From Chitinophaga ginsengisoli (GTDB lineage Bacteria > Bacteroidota > Bacteroidia > Chitinophagales > Chitinophagaceae), in NCBI RefSeq assembly GCF_003014595.1, contig NZ_PYGK01000008.1:62001-126000 (forward strand): a stretch of DNA of 64,000 nt, in the 5' to 3' direction. Positions 34,856 through 44,025 of this stretch are shown here, one piece after another. Within the stretch, counting starts at the first letter, position 1. Each line of letters opens with the position of its first letter. The notes beneath the pieces were generated by a model. The model ran no database searches. It was not told where the DNA came from and was given only the letters and a program-made list of their open reading frames with translations. The position numbers and the translations under genes were made by a program.

Positions 34856-35821
34856 ATGACTTATAAATTCAAAGCCACCGCCTATACATTGCTTGCAGCC
34901 ATTGCGCTTTCGCCTGCCTGTAAAAAGGTAGAAAATGGCTATCTGAGTAACCAGATACGGTATGTTGATAATCCAATGGAGATAAAGCGGGGACAGATCG
35001 AGCAAACCGTTGCAGTGAGTAATGATGGTTCAAGTGCGCCGGTTGTATACAAATTGCTTGATATCAGGGACAGTACAGGACATCATGCAGATTCACTCTT
35101 TGCTTCCTACAGCCGCTATGAATGGATCGGTGAGTTTAACCCGGATACTGACACCACAGTAGAACTCCTGAATAAGAAAAGACAGCTGGTGAACAAGCCT
35201 CCTTTCGATTTCAATATCCATACAGGTGCGTTTACTTTTTATAATACTACTACAAAAGTACCGCTGGGTAAGTATGATTTTGATATCCAGGCCAGCAACG
35301 AAAATGGTACCAAGACCTTCAAGAACATCGCCTCTTTTACATTGGTGGATGATGCGCCTTTTGTAATCGGCGCAGGTGGAGCGGCCTTGTTCCTGGATGG
35401 TACAACTACCAGTTATGACCTCGGAGCGCCTGATGTAAGCATCGTAAGGACTTCTGATGAGGGCACTAATATTATTCTGAAGATCACTGACCAATATGGT
35501 AAGGCTTTTAATCCTTCAGCTGGACAGATCATCCGAAGAGGCGACCGTAGTGATTTCGGAACTTATGCGCAGTTTCACCCACTCGTGTATACAGATTCCA
35601 CAATGACCTGTAATTTCGAGACAACGCCGTTTCCTTTGAAGCAGAGCACTTACGGTTACCTGATTTATTACCGTATTCCAAGTCAGTTTGTGAAAGCTGA
35701 TCCTGGTTACGCACCAGATAACAGACAGGTGTATAGTGCAAATCCAAGGTTCCAGTTTAATATCTACCAGCAAGGCACTTATCAGGTTACGGTGAGAGTG
35801 AAACACGTAACAAAATCCTAA
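34856..35821 (+). CDS. SusE-like surface lipoprotein (DUF5007-like)
   Basis: 321 residues with a lipoprotein signal (LSPAC, Cys22, followed by KKVENGYLSNQIRYVDN). The long beta-rich mature part (FNIHTGAFTFYNTTTKVPLGKYDFDIQ, GYLIYYRIPSQFV) resembles proteins labelled DUF5007 that follow SusCD and fasciclin genes in Chitinophaga. These are thought to be extra glycan- or ligand-binding proteins. It is 22 bp after the fasciclin gene and ends before a strong bidirectional hairpin at 35844-35872. Confidence 0.7.
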   Translation: MTYKFKATAYTLLAAIALSPACKKVENGYLSNQIRYVDNPMEIKRGQIEQTVAVSNDGSSAPVVYKLLDIRDSTGHHADSLFASYSRYEWIGEFNPDTDTTVELLNKKRQLVNKPPFDFNIHTGAFTFYNTTTKVPLGKYDFDIQASNENGTKTFKNIASFTLVDDAPFVIGAGGAALFLDGTTTSYDLGAPDVSIVRTSDEGTNIILKITDQYGKAFNPSAGQIIRRGDRSDFGTYAQFHPLVYTDSTMTCNFETTPFPLKQSTYGYLIYYRIPSQFVKADPGYAPDNRQVYSANPRFQFNIYQQGTYQVTVRVKHVTKS

Positions 35822-35843
35822 CTAACAGATATAATCGTTCAGG

Positions 35844-35872
35844 GAGGCTGTATCATACTTTGATACAGCCTC
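35844..35872. terminator. Bidirectional terminator between convergent genes
   Basis: A perfect 12-bp stem, GAGGCTGTATCA (35844-35855) with TGATACAGCCTC (35861-35872), around a 5-nt loop and a TTTTATTT tail on the plus side. It separates the SusCD operon from the minus-strand amine oxidase gene (stop at 35893). Confidence 0.88.
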
Positions 35873-35892
35873 TTTTATTTGGGTAATACCTG

Positions 35893-37566
35893 TCAGCTGG
35901 GTTGCAGCTGACTAACATTACTGGTTTGTTTCGCATTCGTAGATGGTGTCAGGAATTTGCCCAACATGATCTCCGCAGTCTGTAAGGCACCTTCTACCCA
36001 TCCCTGTGCATCGGAGTATGCTTCTCCGCAAATGTATAATGGTGTACCAGCTATCGGGTTGGTGATCTGGTCTCTTACTTCCCAGCTCTTCACACCGATG
36101 TTCCAGCTATTCCATCCGCCGCCATATGGATCTTCGCCCCAGTCGCGGAAAGCAGCACTCTTCACGAGCGGCGTATAATCCAGTCCGTGCATCTGTTGTA
36201 GCTGACGGGCTACTTCATCCACCATACGACGGGGAGCCTGGTATTCGTCCCATGTCTGGTTCAGCTGACCCTGCGCTGCTGTCACAGCCTTTCCATTTGT
36301 CTTTTTATCATCATCTCCGATAAATGGATCAACGATCCTTGCATGCGAGCGGCCTGTCTTCCAGGCTTCAGCACGTTGAGGTCTTAATCCATCCCAGAAG
36401 CCTGTGTTATTACCATCATCATAACTGGCCAGCAGCATCGCTCTGCCATTCACAGCGGGTGTACCATCACTGTTTGGCCAGTAGTATGTTTGTCTAAGCG
36501 GGAGGTCAGTGACTGAACGGCCTGACTGTACCGGAACGAATTGTCCATCCGGACCGGTATAACCAGCTATTCTCCACCATGGATTCGCATAAGTGGTGAA
36601 TAGTTTGAACAGCGGTCTTGGTGTGACACTGTTGATCAACGGCCGGATCAGTTGTAACTGAGGACTATTAGGCAGTACCAGATCGAGCGCACGACGAGGC
36701 ATAGCCAGGATCAGTTTTCCTGCAATAATAGTTTGTCCGTTAGCGAAATTGAGTGTAAACGCGCCGTTTGCATAATCAAAGCCATGGAGCCGATGTTCCA
36801 GGCGAACCTCTCCCCCATCTTTTTCAAACAGCTCTGCCAGGGCAATAGGCACCTGCTGAAAACCGTTGGTAAAGCCCTGATATTGGGGAGAAATGCCAAA
36901 GTCTGATAAGTACCAGGGAATAGCATCGCAGGCATTCCAGTTTACCAGGGTGGAATCATACCCACCAGCATCCATACTGAACTGGTAACCTTCACTGCTG
37001 ATCACCCTGTACAGCAGATTCCAGAAACCCCATTGGTATAAAGGTATTCCATCAAAAGAGGTTTCCCGGGTCATTTCACGACGTTGCTCCTCTGTCAGAT
37101 CAGGATTAGTGATACCTGGTACAATCTGTTCAATGGCATTAACAATGATAGTACCCGGACCATTTCCTTTTTCGAGGAATGACATATTGTAGGGTACTTT
37201 ATCTGGTCTGGTAACAAAGTCAACCAGGCGCAGGTATTCACCACGCAGATAGGCCAGGTTCTGAGGCTCATCCACAGGAAAATCATAGCGGATGATCTGC
37301 TCTGCAGGTGGTAGTTCTGCATTGAGGGCGTCAATCAGGCCTACGATCAGTTTCTGGTTATTTTCCAGGATACGCATACCACCCAGTTCTGCTGTCATGT
37401 TAGGGATTTCAGGTGGTTTCACTGATAGTAAACGTCCGCCGATATGGTCGCTGCCTTCGAATACAACGATCTTCTGATCAGGGAATTGCTTTTTCAGTTT
37501 CCAGGCGCTATACACCCCGGAAACACCGCCACCTACGATGGCGATATCGATTTGTTCGTTTGCCAT
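35893..37566 (-). CDS. Flavin-dependent amine oxidase
   Basis: 557 residues. The N-terminal dinucleotide-binding motif is IAIVGGGVSGVYSAWKL, followed by VVFEGSDHIGGRLLS; the C-terminal FAD-contact segment is YICGEAYSDAQGWVEGALQTAE. The layout matches the monoamine oxidase/L-amino-acid oxidase superfamily. These enzymes oxidise amines or amino acids to imines, releasing ammonia and H2O2. No export signal is present, so it acts in the cytoplasm. Its start is 14 bp after the stop of the ThDP-dependent enzyme gene, so the two should be made together and may act in sequence. The amino acid it takes is not visible from sequence. Confidence 0.93.
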   Translation of the reverse strand: MANEQIDIAIVGGGVSGVYSAWKLKKQFPDQKIVVFEGSDHIGGRLLSVKPPEIPNMTAELGGMRILENNQKLIVGLIDALNAELPPAEQIIRYDFPVDEPQNLAYLRGEYLRLVDFVTRPDKVPYNMSFLEKGNGPGTIIVNAIEQIVPGITNPDLTEEQRREMTRETSFDGIPLYQWGFWNLLYRVISSEGYQFSMDAGGYDSTLVNWNACDAIPWYLSDFGISPQYQGFTNGFQQVPIALAELFEKDGGEVRLEHRLHGFDYANGAFTLNFANGQTIIAGKLILAMPRRALDLVLPNSPQLQLIRPLINSVTPRPLFKLFTTYANPWWRIAGYTGPDGQFVPVQSGRSVTDLPLRQTYYWPNSDGTPAVNGRAMLLASYDDGNNTGFWDGLRPQRAEAWKTGRSHARIVDPFIGDDDKKTNGKAVTAAQGQLNQTWDEYQAPRRMVDEVARQLQQMHGLDYTPLVKSAAFRDWGEDPYGGGWNSWNIGVKSWEVRDQITNPIAGTPLYICGEAYSDAQGWVEGALQTAEIMLGKFLTPSTNAKQTSNVSQLQPS

Positions 37567-37580
37567 AATGACAATGGTTT

Positions 37581-39554
37581 TTAGAAGATTGAAGGAATGT
37601 TGGATGGTATGTGTCCATTACCTGCAGACAACAGTTTTGCTTTTACTGTATCCTGGTGGAAATAATCCAATACTGGTTGTTTGCTGTAATATGCAGTGAT
37701 GGTATCGGATGTGGAAGGAGCTGTTGGTGTATTGCCAGCTATTCTCATATCCAGTATATAGGAAGTAGTTTGCGTGAGTACATGCTCAATGCCTCGCCTG
37801 ATCGCCTCCTTCACCGCACCCGGCGTTTCCACTACTTCTCCGTTCTCACCACCAAATGCTTTGGCCAGTGAAACGAAGTCGAGTTTTGGTCGTTCGAGAC
37901 GCAGATATGGAGGATCCATTGTTTTGGGTTTCCAGCCATAGCCGGGCGCACTGCCGTAAGCACCGACTACCTGTTGTAAGCCCAGTTGCAGGGTATGATA
38001 CTCCTGGTTGTTGGTAATGATATACAGAATAGGCAGTTGCTCATGTGCTGCTGTCCAGAAAGTCTGCGGATAGAACAGCGAAGAACCATCTCCCACGGCA
38101 TTGATCACCAGCTTTGTACCTGTACCCTGTGATGAGTCATTTTCCAGTTTAATACCCAGGGAGGCCGGCATTGACCAGCCTAATGAACCTCCGGCTACAC
38201 AGTAATAGCTTACTGGTTTAGCGCCAGTGGTATTAAATGGCAGGTAATATTGAAAAGGAGCACCATCGGATACTGCTTCATGCACATATACGAAGTTGTT
38301 CTCCAGTTTCCTCTCCACAATCTCTTCTTTCAATGCATTGGCGATAACAACAGACCATATATCTTCCTGCTGCATCGCTTCCAGCAGATACGCATCCCAG
38401 TCGGCCGCCCTTTTTACAGACAATAGCCGCATTTGTTCATTTCTGGCAGCAGCACCTGCCGGAGGAGTCGGCTTAATATAGCCGTTCAAAATAGGCAGTG
38501 TTGCTTTAATATCACCGAAGATTGCTGATTCTCCGTAATAGTTCTTCGCAATATCCCAGGTATTGTTAGTCAGGTATACCTGTTTCAGTTCAGGCGGGAA
38601 TAGCGGTCCGTCGGAATATTTATATACTGCCAGCTGTGCCTGTGCACCAAATCCGACCAGGAATGCCACATCATGATCTTTGAACACTCCCTGGATACCC
38701 GCCTGGCTACCGGGTAGTTCTCCCTGCCAGTGATAGTCGTTATTAGGGAAATTAGCCAGGCTGCTAAAGCATTGCAATACCACTGGTGCGCCCAACAGCT
38801 CTGCTAGTTCCTCCAATTCCGTCCAGGCATCTGCGTAACCAACTGCATCGCCGGCTACTATAACAGGATTCTTAGCTGCGGCGAGAATACCCGCTGCCTG
38901 TCTGATAGACGCATCATCTCCAGTAAAATGTGGAGATATACGGGTCACTCCTTTGATCTTATCTTCATCTTCAATAGCCACCATGGTAAAGTCCCATGGT
39001 ATTGATACGAATACAGGACCATTAGGTGGCGCCATGGCATCTTTGAAAGCCCGTTGTAATACTAATGGAATTTCATCGGGTGTACGCACTTCGTGCGCCC
39101 ATTTAGTGTACTGTTTGGCAAGATCCACCAGGTTAGATGCCAGTAATGGTTCCTGGGTGACCAGTTCATTCTGTTGCTGGCAGCAAAGAATCACCAGGGG
39201 TACCTGGGAACGGCAGGCATTGAAAAGATTGCCTATGCTATGGGCAATACCCGGGGTAACGTGTACAACCAGTACACCTGGTTTACCTGTCATCCGGGCA
39301 GATCCCATTGCCGCACCAATGGCAATGTTTTCATGAAGACACTCGATATAGCGTACTTCATTCTCCGGATAAGAAGTACCATCAATAATAGGGATTTCGT
39401 TGGTGCCTGGTACGCCGAAAATGTAATGGATACCCAGGTCTTTGAGGATATCGAATACATAGTCGCGTGTCCAGCGTGTAGTCTGGTCGAACGCGTGTTC
39501 GATCACATCTTCACTGGTCTGGCGTGCAGCCTGAGCCATTTGTTGTGTTGTCAT
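37581..39554 (-). CDS. Thiamine-diphosphate-dependent decarboxylase/synthase (benzoylformate decarboxylase-like)
   Basis: 657 residues, longer than most family members (about 530-600). It has an N-terminal extension of about 30 residues, the catalytic glutamate (CLHENIAIGAAMGSARMTG, Glu75) and the ThDP-binding signature (GDGSSLFYPQTFWTAAHEQ to ITNN, near residues 490-530). Overall the pattern is closest to benzoylformate decarboxylase and related 2-keto-acid decarboxylases or acetolactate-synthase homologues. Such enzymes decarboxylate aryl-keto acids or join keto acids. The amine oxidase gene follows 14 bp downstream and could supply the keto acid. The natural substrate is unknown. Confidence 0.92.
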   Translation of the reverse strand: MTTQQMAQAARQTSEDVIEHAFDQTTRWTRDYVFDILKDLGIHYIFGVPGTNEIPIIDGTSYPENEVRYIECLHENIAIGAAMGSARMTGKPGVLVVHVTPGIAHSIGNLFNACRSQVPLVILCCQQQNELVTQEPLLASNLVDLAKQYTKWAHEVRTPDEIPLVLQRAFKDAMAPPNGPVFVSIPWDFTMVAIEDEDKIKGVTRISPHFTGDDASIRQAAGILAAAKNPVIVAGDAVGYADAWTELEELAELLGAPVVLQCFSSLANFPNNDYHWQGELPGSQAGIQGVFKDHDVAFLVGFGAQAQLAVYKYSDGPLFPPELKQVYLTNNTWDIAKNYYGESAIFGDIKATLPILNGYIKPTPPAGAAARNEQMRLLSVKRAADWDAYLLEAMQQEDIWSVVIANALKEEIVERKLENNFVYVHEAVSDGAPFQYYLPFNTTGAKPVSYYCVAGGSLGWSMPASLGIKLENDSSQGTGTKLVINAVGDGSSLFYPQTFWTAAHEQLPILYIITNNQEYHTLQLGLQQVVGAYGSAPGYGWKPKTMDPPYLRLERPKLDFVSLAKAFGGENGEVVETPGAVKEAIRRGIEHVLTQTTSYILDMRIAGNTPTAPSTSDTITAYYSKQPVLDYFHQDTVKAKLLSAGNGHIPSNIPSIF

Positions 39555-39818
39555 ATGATGGAGTTTTGGAGTCTGGTTATTCAGAGGCTTCTTGTTGTGG
39601 AAATTTGTTTTGGTATCATGAATATGGTGTCGGTATTTTGACGGTCTGTCAATTCGTTGAAATCAAGGTTGTAAACAAATGTTCGCAGCTGATTGTTCGC
39701 GAGTGGTTGAAAAATCGGGGAAATGTTGGGGAGTTAGTGTAGCGTATTTGCCTATATTGCCAGTCTATACATTATCTCTTTTGATCATTTTTCAAAAAAC
39801 CTATATGCAATGAATAAA

Positions 39819-40496
39819 CTAATTTCTAAATACTGTTTCTATAACACTGGATGTAACTTTCGTCGGGTCTATTCTTGATACTATATTTGGCAGTTGGCCA
39901 ATCGTCCGTGAATCATTCACAAAGTGTTGAATAAATAATTTCCCCCTAAATCCTTCTTTCTCCAGAAAAACAATCATCTCCTGCAAGTCTTCTTCATTCA
40001 GCAGGTCTGTATGAATGGTTGTTCTTATCTCAAAAGGGATGTCACTTTTTAATAACATCCGCAGAGAAGTTTCAATTTTCGGGTACAATAAAGATTGCGT
40101 GATGAAGGCAGATTTGCTGGCAGGTGCTTTATAGTCTAATGCAATGTAATCAACTAAACCCGCCGTATGCAAATCACGAATGACGTCGGGATTAGTTCCA
40201 TTCGTGTCTATCTTTATCATCATGCCTTCCTCTTTAAGCTGTTTACAAAAAGTCAGCAACTGCCTATGTGATGTACATTCACCACCGCTTAATACCACGC
40301 CGTCGAGCAATTGCTTACGCGTGCGGATGAACCTAATGGCATCTTCATAACTGTATCTCCCCTTCCCATCAACTATATCCGGATTGTAGCAATACAGGCA
40401 TCTCATATTACAGCCTGCAAACCAAAGTATGCAGGCTGTAATATCAGGATAATCCAGTAATGTAAAAGGTGTAATATTATAGATTGGATTAGCCAC
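39819..40496 (-). CDS. nrdG: Anaerobic ribonucleotide reductase activase (radical SAM)
   Basis: 225 residues from a GTG start at 40496, which overlaps the NrdD stop (TAA 40491-40489) by 8 bp; a TTG 23 codons upstream would start inside NrdD. The radical-SAM cluster motif C-x3-C-x2-C is present as Cys29, Cys33 and Cys36 (CNMRCLYC), with VVLSGGE following. The protein makes the glycyl radical in NrdD using S-adenosylmethionine. Because the match to NrdG of this group (with FTLLDYPD) is good and the gene is directly linked to nrdD, the call is firm. Confidence 0.93.
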   Translation of the reverse strand: MANPIYNITPFTLLDYPDITACILWFAGCNMRCLYCYNPDIVDGKGRYSYEDAIRFIRTRKQLLDGVVLSGGECTSHRQLLTFCKQLKEEGMMIKIDTNGTNPDVIRDLHTAGLVDYIALDYKAPASKSAFITQSLLYPKIETSLRMLLKSDIPFEIRTTIHTDLLNEEDLQEMIVFLEKEGFRGKLFIQHFVNDSRTIGQLPNIVSRIDPTKVTSSVIETVFRN

Positions 40497-42672
40497 GGTC
40501 AGCGGTTTCAATAAAATGAACACGTTGCTTATGCTCGCCCTTTTTACCAATATTGAAACTCTCAACAGGCCGGTGGTATCCCATTACACGTGTATAAACA
40601 AGACATTTATCATCACATGTAGGGCAATATTCATGCTCACCTGAAAGATACCCATGTTCAGGACAAATACTAAATACAGGTGTGATAGTGATATAAGGCA
40701 ACCTGAAATTAGAAAGCACCTTTTTTACCAGGTTACGACAAGCCCCCGGCGTACTTAACTTTTCCCTCATGTAAAGATGCAATACCGTACCTCCGGTATA
40801 CTTACATTGTAGTTCATCCTGCAGCAGTAAAGCTTCAAATGGATCGTCTGTATGATCGACTGGAATCTGGGAACTGTTTGTGTAGTAAATGTTGGCATCC
40901 ATACCAGCCTGTATAATATCCGGGAAGCGCTTTTTATCTTCCTTCGCAAAACGATAGGTAGTGCCTTCCGCAGGAGTAGCTTCGAGATTGTATAAATTGC
41001 CTGTATCAGTTTGATATTGCGTCATCTTTTTACGGATATGATCCAGTACTTCGGCAGCCATGTTGCGACCAGCATCGGAAATGATATCTTCCTTATCATC
41101 GGTGAAGTTTCTGATCATCTCATTGATGCCATTCACACCGATGGTAGAAAAATGGTTACGAAAATGTGTCAGATACCGTTTGGTATAAGGAAACAGTCCT
41201 CTATCGTACATCTCCTGAATGAATATTCTCTTCTTTTCCAGGGTTGATTTAGCAAGGTCCAGCAGCTTATCTAACTTAGCGTACAAGGCTGGTTTATCTC
41301 CCTTATGCAGGAACCCTAAACGTGCCATGTTAATTGTCACCACACCTATACTACCTGTCATTTCAGCACTGCCAAACAGCCCATTTCCACGTTTCAGTAA
41401 TTCACGCAGATCAAGTTGCAGACGGCAGCACATACTTCTCACCGCGTTGGGTTTATAAGCATTCGGATTCTCTACGCGGTTGCCATTATCATCATAGATA
41501 TATTGACTACCGATAAAGTTCTGGAAATAGGAAGATCCGATGCGGGCAGTGTTTTCAAACAACAGATCCGTATTCTCACCATACCAGTCAAAATCCTCCG
41601 TTATATTGAATGTTGGAATCGGAAAAGTAAATGGCTGACCATTTGCGTCACCTTCTGTCATCACGGTATAATAGGCTTTGTTGATCATATTCATTTCCTG
41701 CTGAAAGTGAATATAGGTTAGTTCAGAAAGCTCATTAATGCCTCTGTCCTTTGCCTTCTGCACAATAACCGGATCAGTAATACCATTGAAGAGATGAATA
41801 TCCTTCTGGGTAGGAAACTGTAACTTGAGGTCTTCCGGTACAGTCCAGTCTATTGTAATATTAGTGAATGGCGATTGTCCCCAGCGGGCCGGCACATTCA
41901 GGTTATATACAAAGCTTCTTACAGCTTTCAGGATATCTTCATAACGAAGGTTGTCTTTGAAAACATAGGGAGCCAGATAGGTATCAAAAGAACTGAATGC
42001 CTGCGCACCGGCCCATTCACTTTGCAAAATGCCGAGGAAATTGGCCATCTGCCCTAATGCCTCCCGGAAGTGATTCGGAGGCCGGCTTTCGACGCGTCCC
42101 CTTACACCATTGAATCCCTCGTTCAACAATGCCCGGAGGCTCCACCCCGCACAGTATCCTGTCAGGCAGTCAAGGTCATGAATATGCATATCTCCATTAC
42201 GGTGTGCATATCCCTCTTCCCTCGAATATACCTTGTTCAGCCAATAATTGGCAATGATCTTACCAGCCACATTATTTACCATGCCGGCATTAGAATAAGA
42301 AGTATTCGCATTGGCATTGATACGCCAGTCTGTTTGTGATATATACTCTTCTATCGTATGGGTACTATCCACCATGGTTGTATCTTCTGCTACATCATGC
42401 AGATGCGCTCGTTGTAATTTACGGGTATGTCTATATAACATAAAGGCCCTCATGACTTCAAAATCTCCGTTCGCAAACAGTTCTTTTTCTATAAGATCCT
42501 GAATTTCCTCAACCGACCATACATCCCTTTCCTGCAGTAGTGCAATCACTTTCTGATACACCACATCATCCGACTTTTTATTTACACTTAAATACCCTTT
42601 TTCTATTGCGTCTTTTATTTTAAATGGCATAAAGGGTTCGAACGCACCATGTCTTTTGATAACGTAGTTCAT
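40489..42672 (-). CDS. nrdD: Anaerobic ribonucleoside-triphosphate reductase
   Basis: 727 residues. An N-terminal ATP-cone (MNYVIKRHGAFEPFMPFKIKDAIEKG) is followed by the large catalytic part. The C-terminal glycyl-radical site is RVMGY (Gly698). Cysteines just before it (CPEHGY, CPTC and DDKC) correspond to the zinc site of NrdD. The enzyme converts ribonucleoside triphosphates to deoxy forms only without oxygen. NrdG overlaps its 3' end. Together with a cbb3 oxidase in the same window this suggests life at low or varying oxygen. The start at ATG 42672 fits the ATP-cone. Confidence 0.95.
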   Translation of the reverse strand: MNYVIKRHGAFEPFMPFKIKDAIEKGYLSVNKKSDDVVYQKVIALLQERDVWSVEEIQDLIEKELFANGDFEVMRAFMLYRHTRKLQRAHLHDVAEDTTMVDSTHTIEEYISQTDWRINANANTSYSNAGMVNNVAGKIIANYWLNKVYSREEGYAHRNGDMHIHDLDCLTGYCAGWSLRALLNEGFNGVRGRVESRPPNHFREALGQMANFLGILQSEWAGAQAFSSFDTYLAPYVFKDNLRYEDILKAVRSFVYNLNVPARWGQSPFTNITIDWTVPEDLKLQFPTQKDIHLFNGITDPVIVQKAKDRGINELSELTYIHFQQEMNMINKAYYTVMTEGDANGQPFTFPIPTFNITEDFDWYGENTDLLFENTARIGSSYFQNFIGSQYIYDDNGNRVENPNAYKPNAVRSMCCRLQLDLRELLKRGNGLFGSAEMTGSIGVVTINMARLGFLHKGDKPALYAKLDKLLDLAKSTLEKKRIFIQEMYDRGLFPYTKRYLTHFRNHFSTIGVNGINEMIRNFTDDKEDIISDAGRNMAAEVLDHIRKKMTQYQTDTGNLYNLEATPAEGTTYRFAKEDKKRFPDIIQAGMDANIYYTNSSQIPVDHTDDPFEALLLQDELQCKYTGGTVLHLYMREKLSTPGACRNLVKKVLSNFRLPYITITPVFSICPEHGYLSGEHEYCPTCDDKCLVYTRVMGYHRPVESFNIGKKGEHKQRVHFIETADRG

Positions 42673-43030
42673 TGTTAGCAGTGGTTTTGATATGTTTAAT
42701 TTTCGCTGTGAAAGTACCTTATCAATTCAGCATGCGTGTCAAAACTTGTTAACAGGGCGTGCGAAAATAAATACTGTCAAAACTGATTCTCCAGCCATCT
42801 TTCGCCCGTTTTTCAGCACAAAAAAAATTGCAAAATCTCAATCCCGTCTGACTTTACAAGCAGGCATCTAATAAACAATGACGGCGATCAGCAGGTTTTA
42901 ATCGATTCATAGTGAGCATTATAAACATGTATGTTTGTAGAGAAGTTCCGGATCGTCGATAATACCACGATTTGGCCAACCTATGCACTATTATTTGGCG
43001 GGAAACAACTTTCATTATACTTTAGCAAAT
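42673..43030. other. 358-bp divergent spacer between nrdD and a hypothetical gene
   Basis: No gene. A promoter for the plus-strand gene is at 42994-43025. On the minus side no convincing FNR-type site (TTGAT-N4-ATCAA) was found upstream of nrdD; a partly matching TTGATATGTTTAAT at 42700-42685 is too weak to call. A weak promoter-like pair (TTTTG, then TACTTTC) lies near 42720-42745 on the minus strand. Confidence 0.4.
42994..43025 (+). promoter_or_regulatory. Promoter-like element just before a start codon
   Basis: A -33 element TTTG (42994-42997), 20 bp, then TACTTTAG (43018-43025), seven of eight matches to TAnnTTTG. The ATG follows at 43031, so the transcript would be almost leaderless. 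Confidence 0.55.
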
Positions 43031-43642
43031 ATGAGTTATTATATACGCGTCCTCGGGACAGAAAATCCGGATATTCATTTAGACGAAATTTTAGAGGCAT
43101 TGAACCAGGAAGATCTCAGTGCCAGATTGGGTGCGCTTAAAAATGAGACACCGGAAAAATGGACGCGTATTGAATTAAATAATGAAAATAATAAACTGTT
43201 AGCTGTAATTGAGAGGGACGCCGTTACAAACGAAGGAATTGGCAAGGAAGAGCTGGATGAATTCAAGGCCAGCATTCTTGATTTCCAACCGGCTGCTGCC
43301 GCTAAATGGCTGAACGACTTCTTTGACCGCGTACAGGTCATTTATGCCTTCAGGCTGTTGCCTATAGGAATGGAAGAGGATAATTACCCTATTATCACGA
43401 CCACACAATCCTTCATCTGGGAAAAGGTAAAAGGCATTTTACAGGCTGATGAGGAAGGATTTTCCAATGAAGAAGGCTATCATATTTTATGGCAGTTCCC
43501 CGATGATGCAGATGGCGACTGGAACTGTGCAGTGTTAAACGCCGATGGAAAATGGGAGAACTTCTCCATGGACTTAGGCAATAAAGATCAGCAAAAAGCT
43601 TTTAAAAATGGTTTGGTACCGCCAGGTGCTAAAAGACTTTAA
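43031..43642 (+). CDS. Hypothetical acidic protein
   Basis: 203 residues from ATG 43031 (MSYYIRVLGTENPDIHLDEI); upstream in-frame ATG at 42983 lies before the promoter elements. The sequence is acidic and soluble with a helix-rich middle (KEELDEFKASILDFQPAAAAKWLNDFF) and YHILWQFPDDADGDWNCAVLN near the end. No family recognised; proteins of this size and character are sometimes immunity proteins, but no toxin gene is adjacent. Confidence 0.65.
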   Translation: MSYYIRVLGTENPDIHLDEILEALNQEDLSARLGALKNETPEKWTRIELNNENNKLLAVIERDAVTNEGIGKEELDEFKASILDFQPAAAAKWLNDFFDRVQVIYAFRLLPIGMEEDNYPIITTTQSFIWEKVKGILQADEEGFSNEEGYHILWQFPDDADGDWNCAVLNADGKWENFSMDLGNKDQQKAFKNGLVPPGAKRL

Positions 43643-44025
43643 TAAAGATCACGTATAAGGTCTGCATAGAAACGTTTACTTGTTTGTCTTCTGACTGCAA
43701 TAAATCTGCCACTCCAAATGCAATTCCATAGGCATCTGCATTATCAGCGTTAGTTAAAATAATTATTGCTGTCTTATCCTGGAGATAGTCACAATTGGGA
43801 GATCACCACTAATTGAAGTTTTAGCCATTTTGGATTAATTTTTACAAGTCGGAGATTGTAAATGACCGCCTATACCCGACAAAATCGCACAGCTGCTGTA
43901 ACGTTTTCGAACAGAACACCAGTCAGAAAATGTATAAAATACTTATTTTTAAAACATTATGCAGTTGGCACAAATTTTATCCCATTGGTAGCCAGCAGGA
44001 TGCTGACTTCCAAAATTGATACAAC
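43643..44025. other. 383-bp spacer; nothing recognised
   Basis: AT-rich, with no supported gene and no strong hairpin. Short frames at 43862-44047 and nearby overlap the next start and read as noise. Confidence 0.4.

Noticed and set aside
42685..42700. A possible FNR-type site upstream of nrdD
   Set aside because: Only one half matches TTGAT; the other half differs at several positions.
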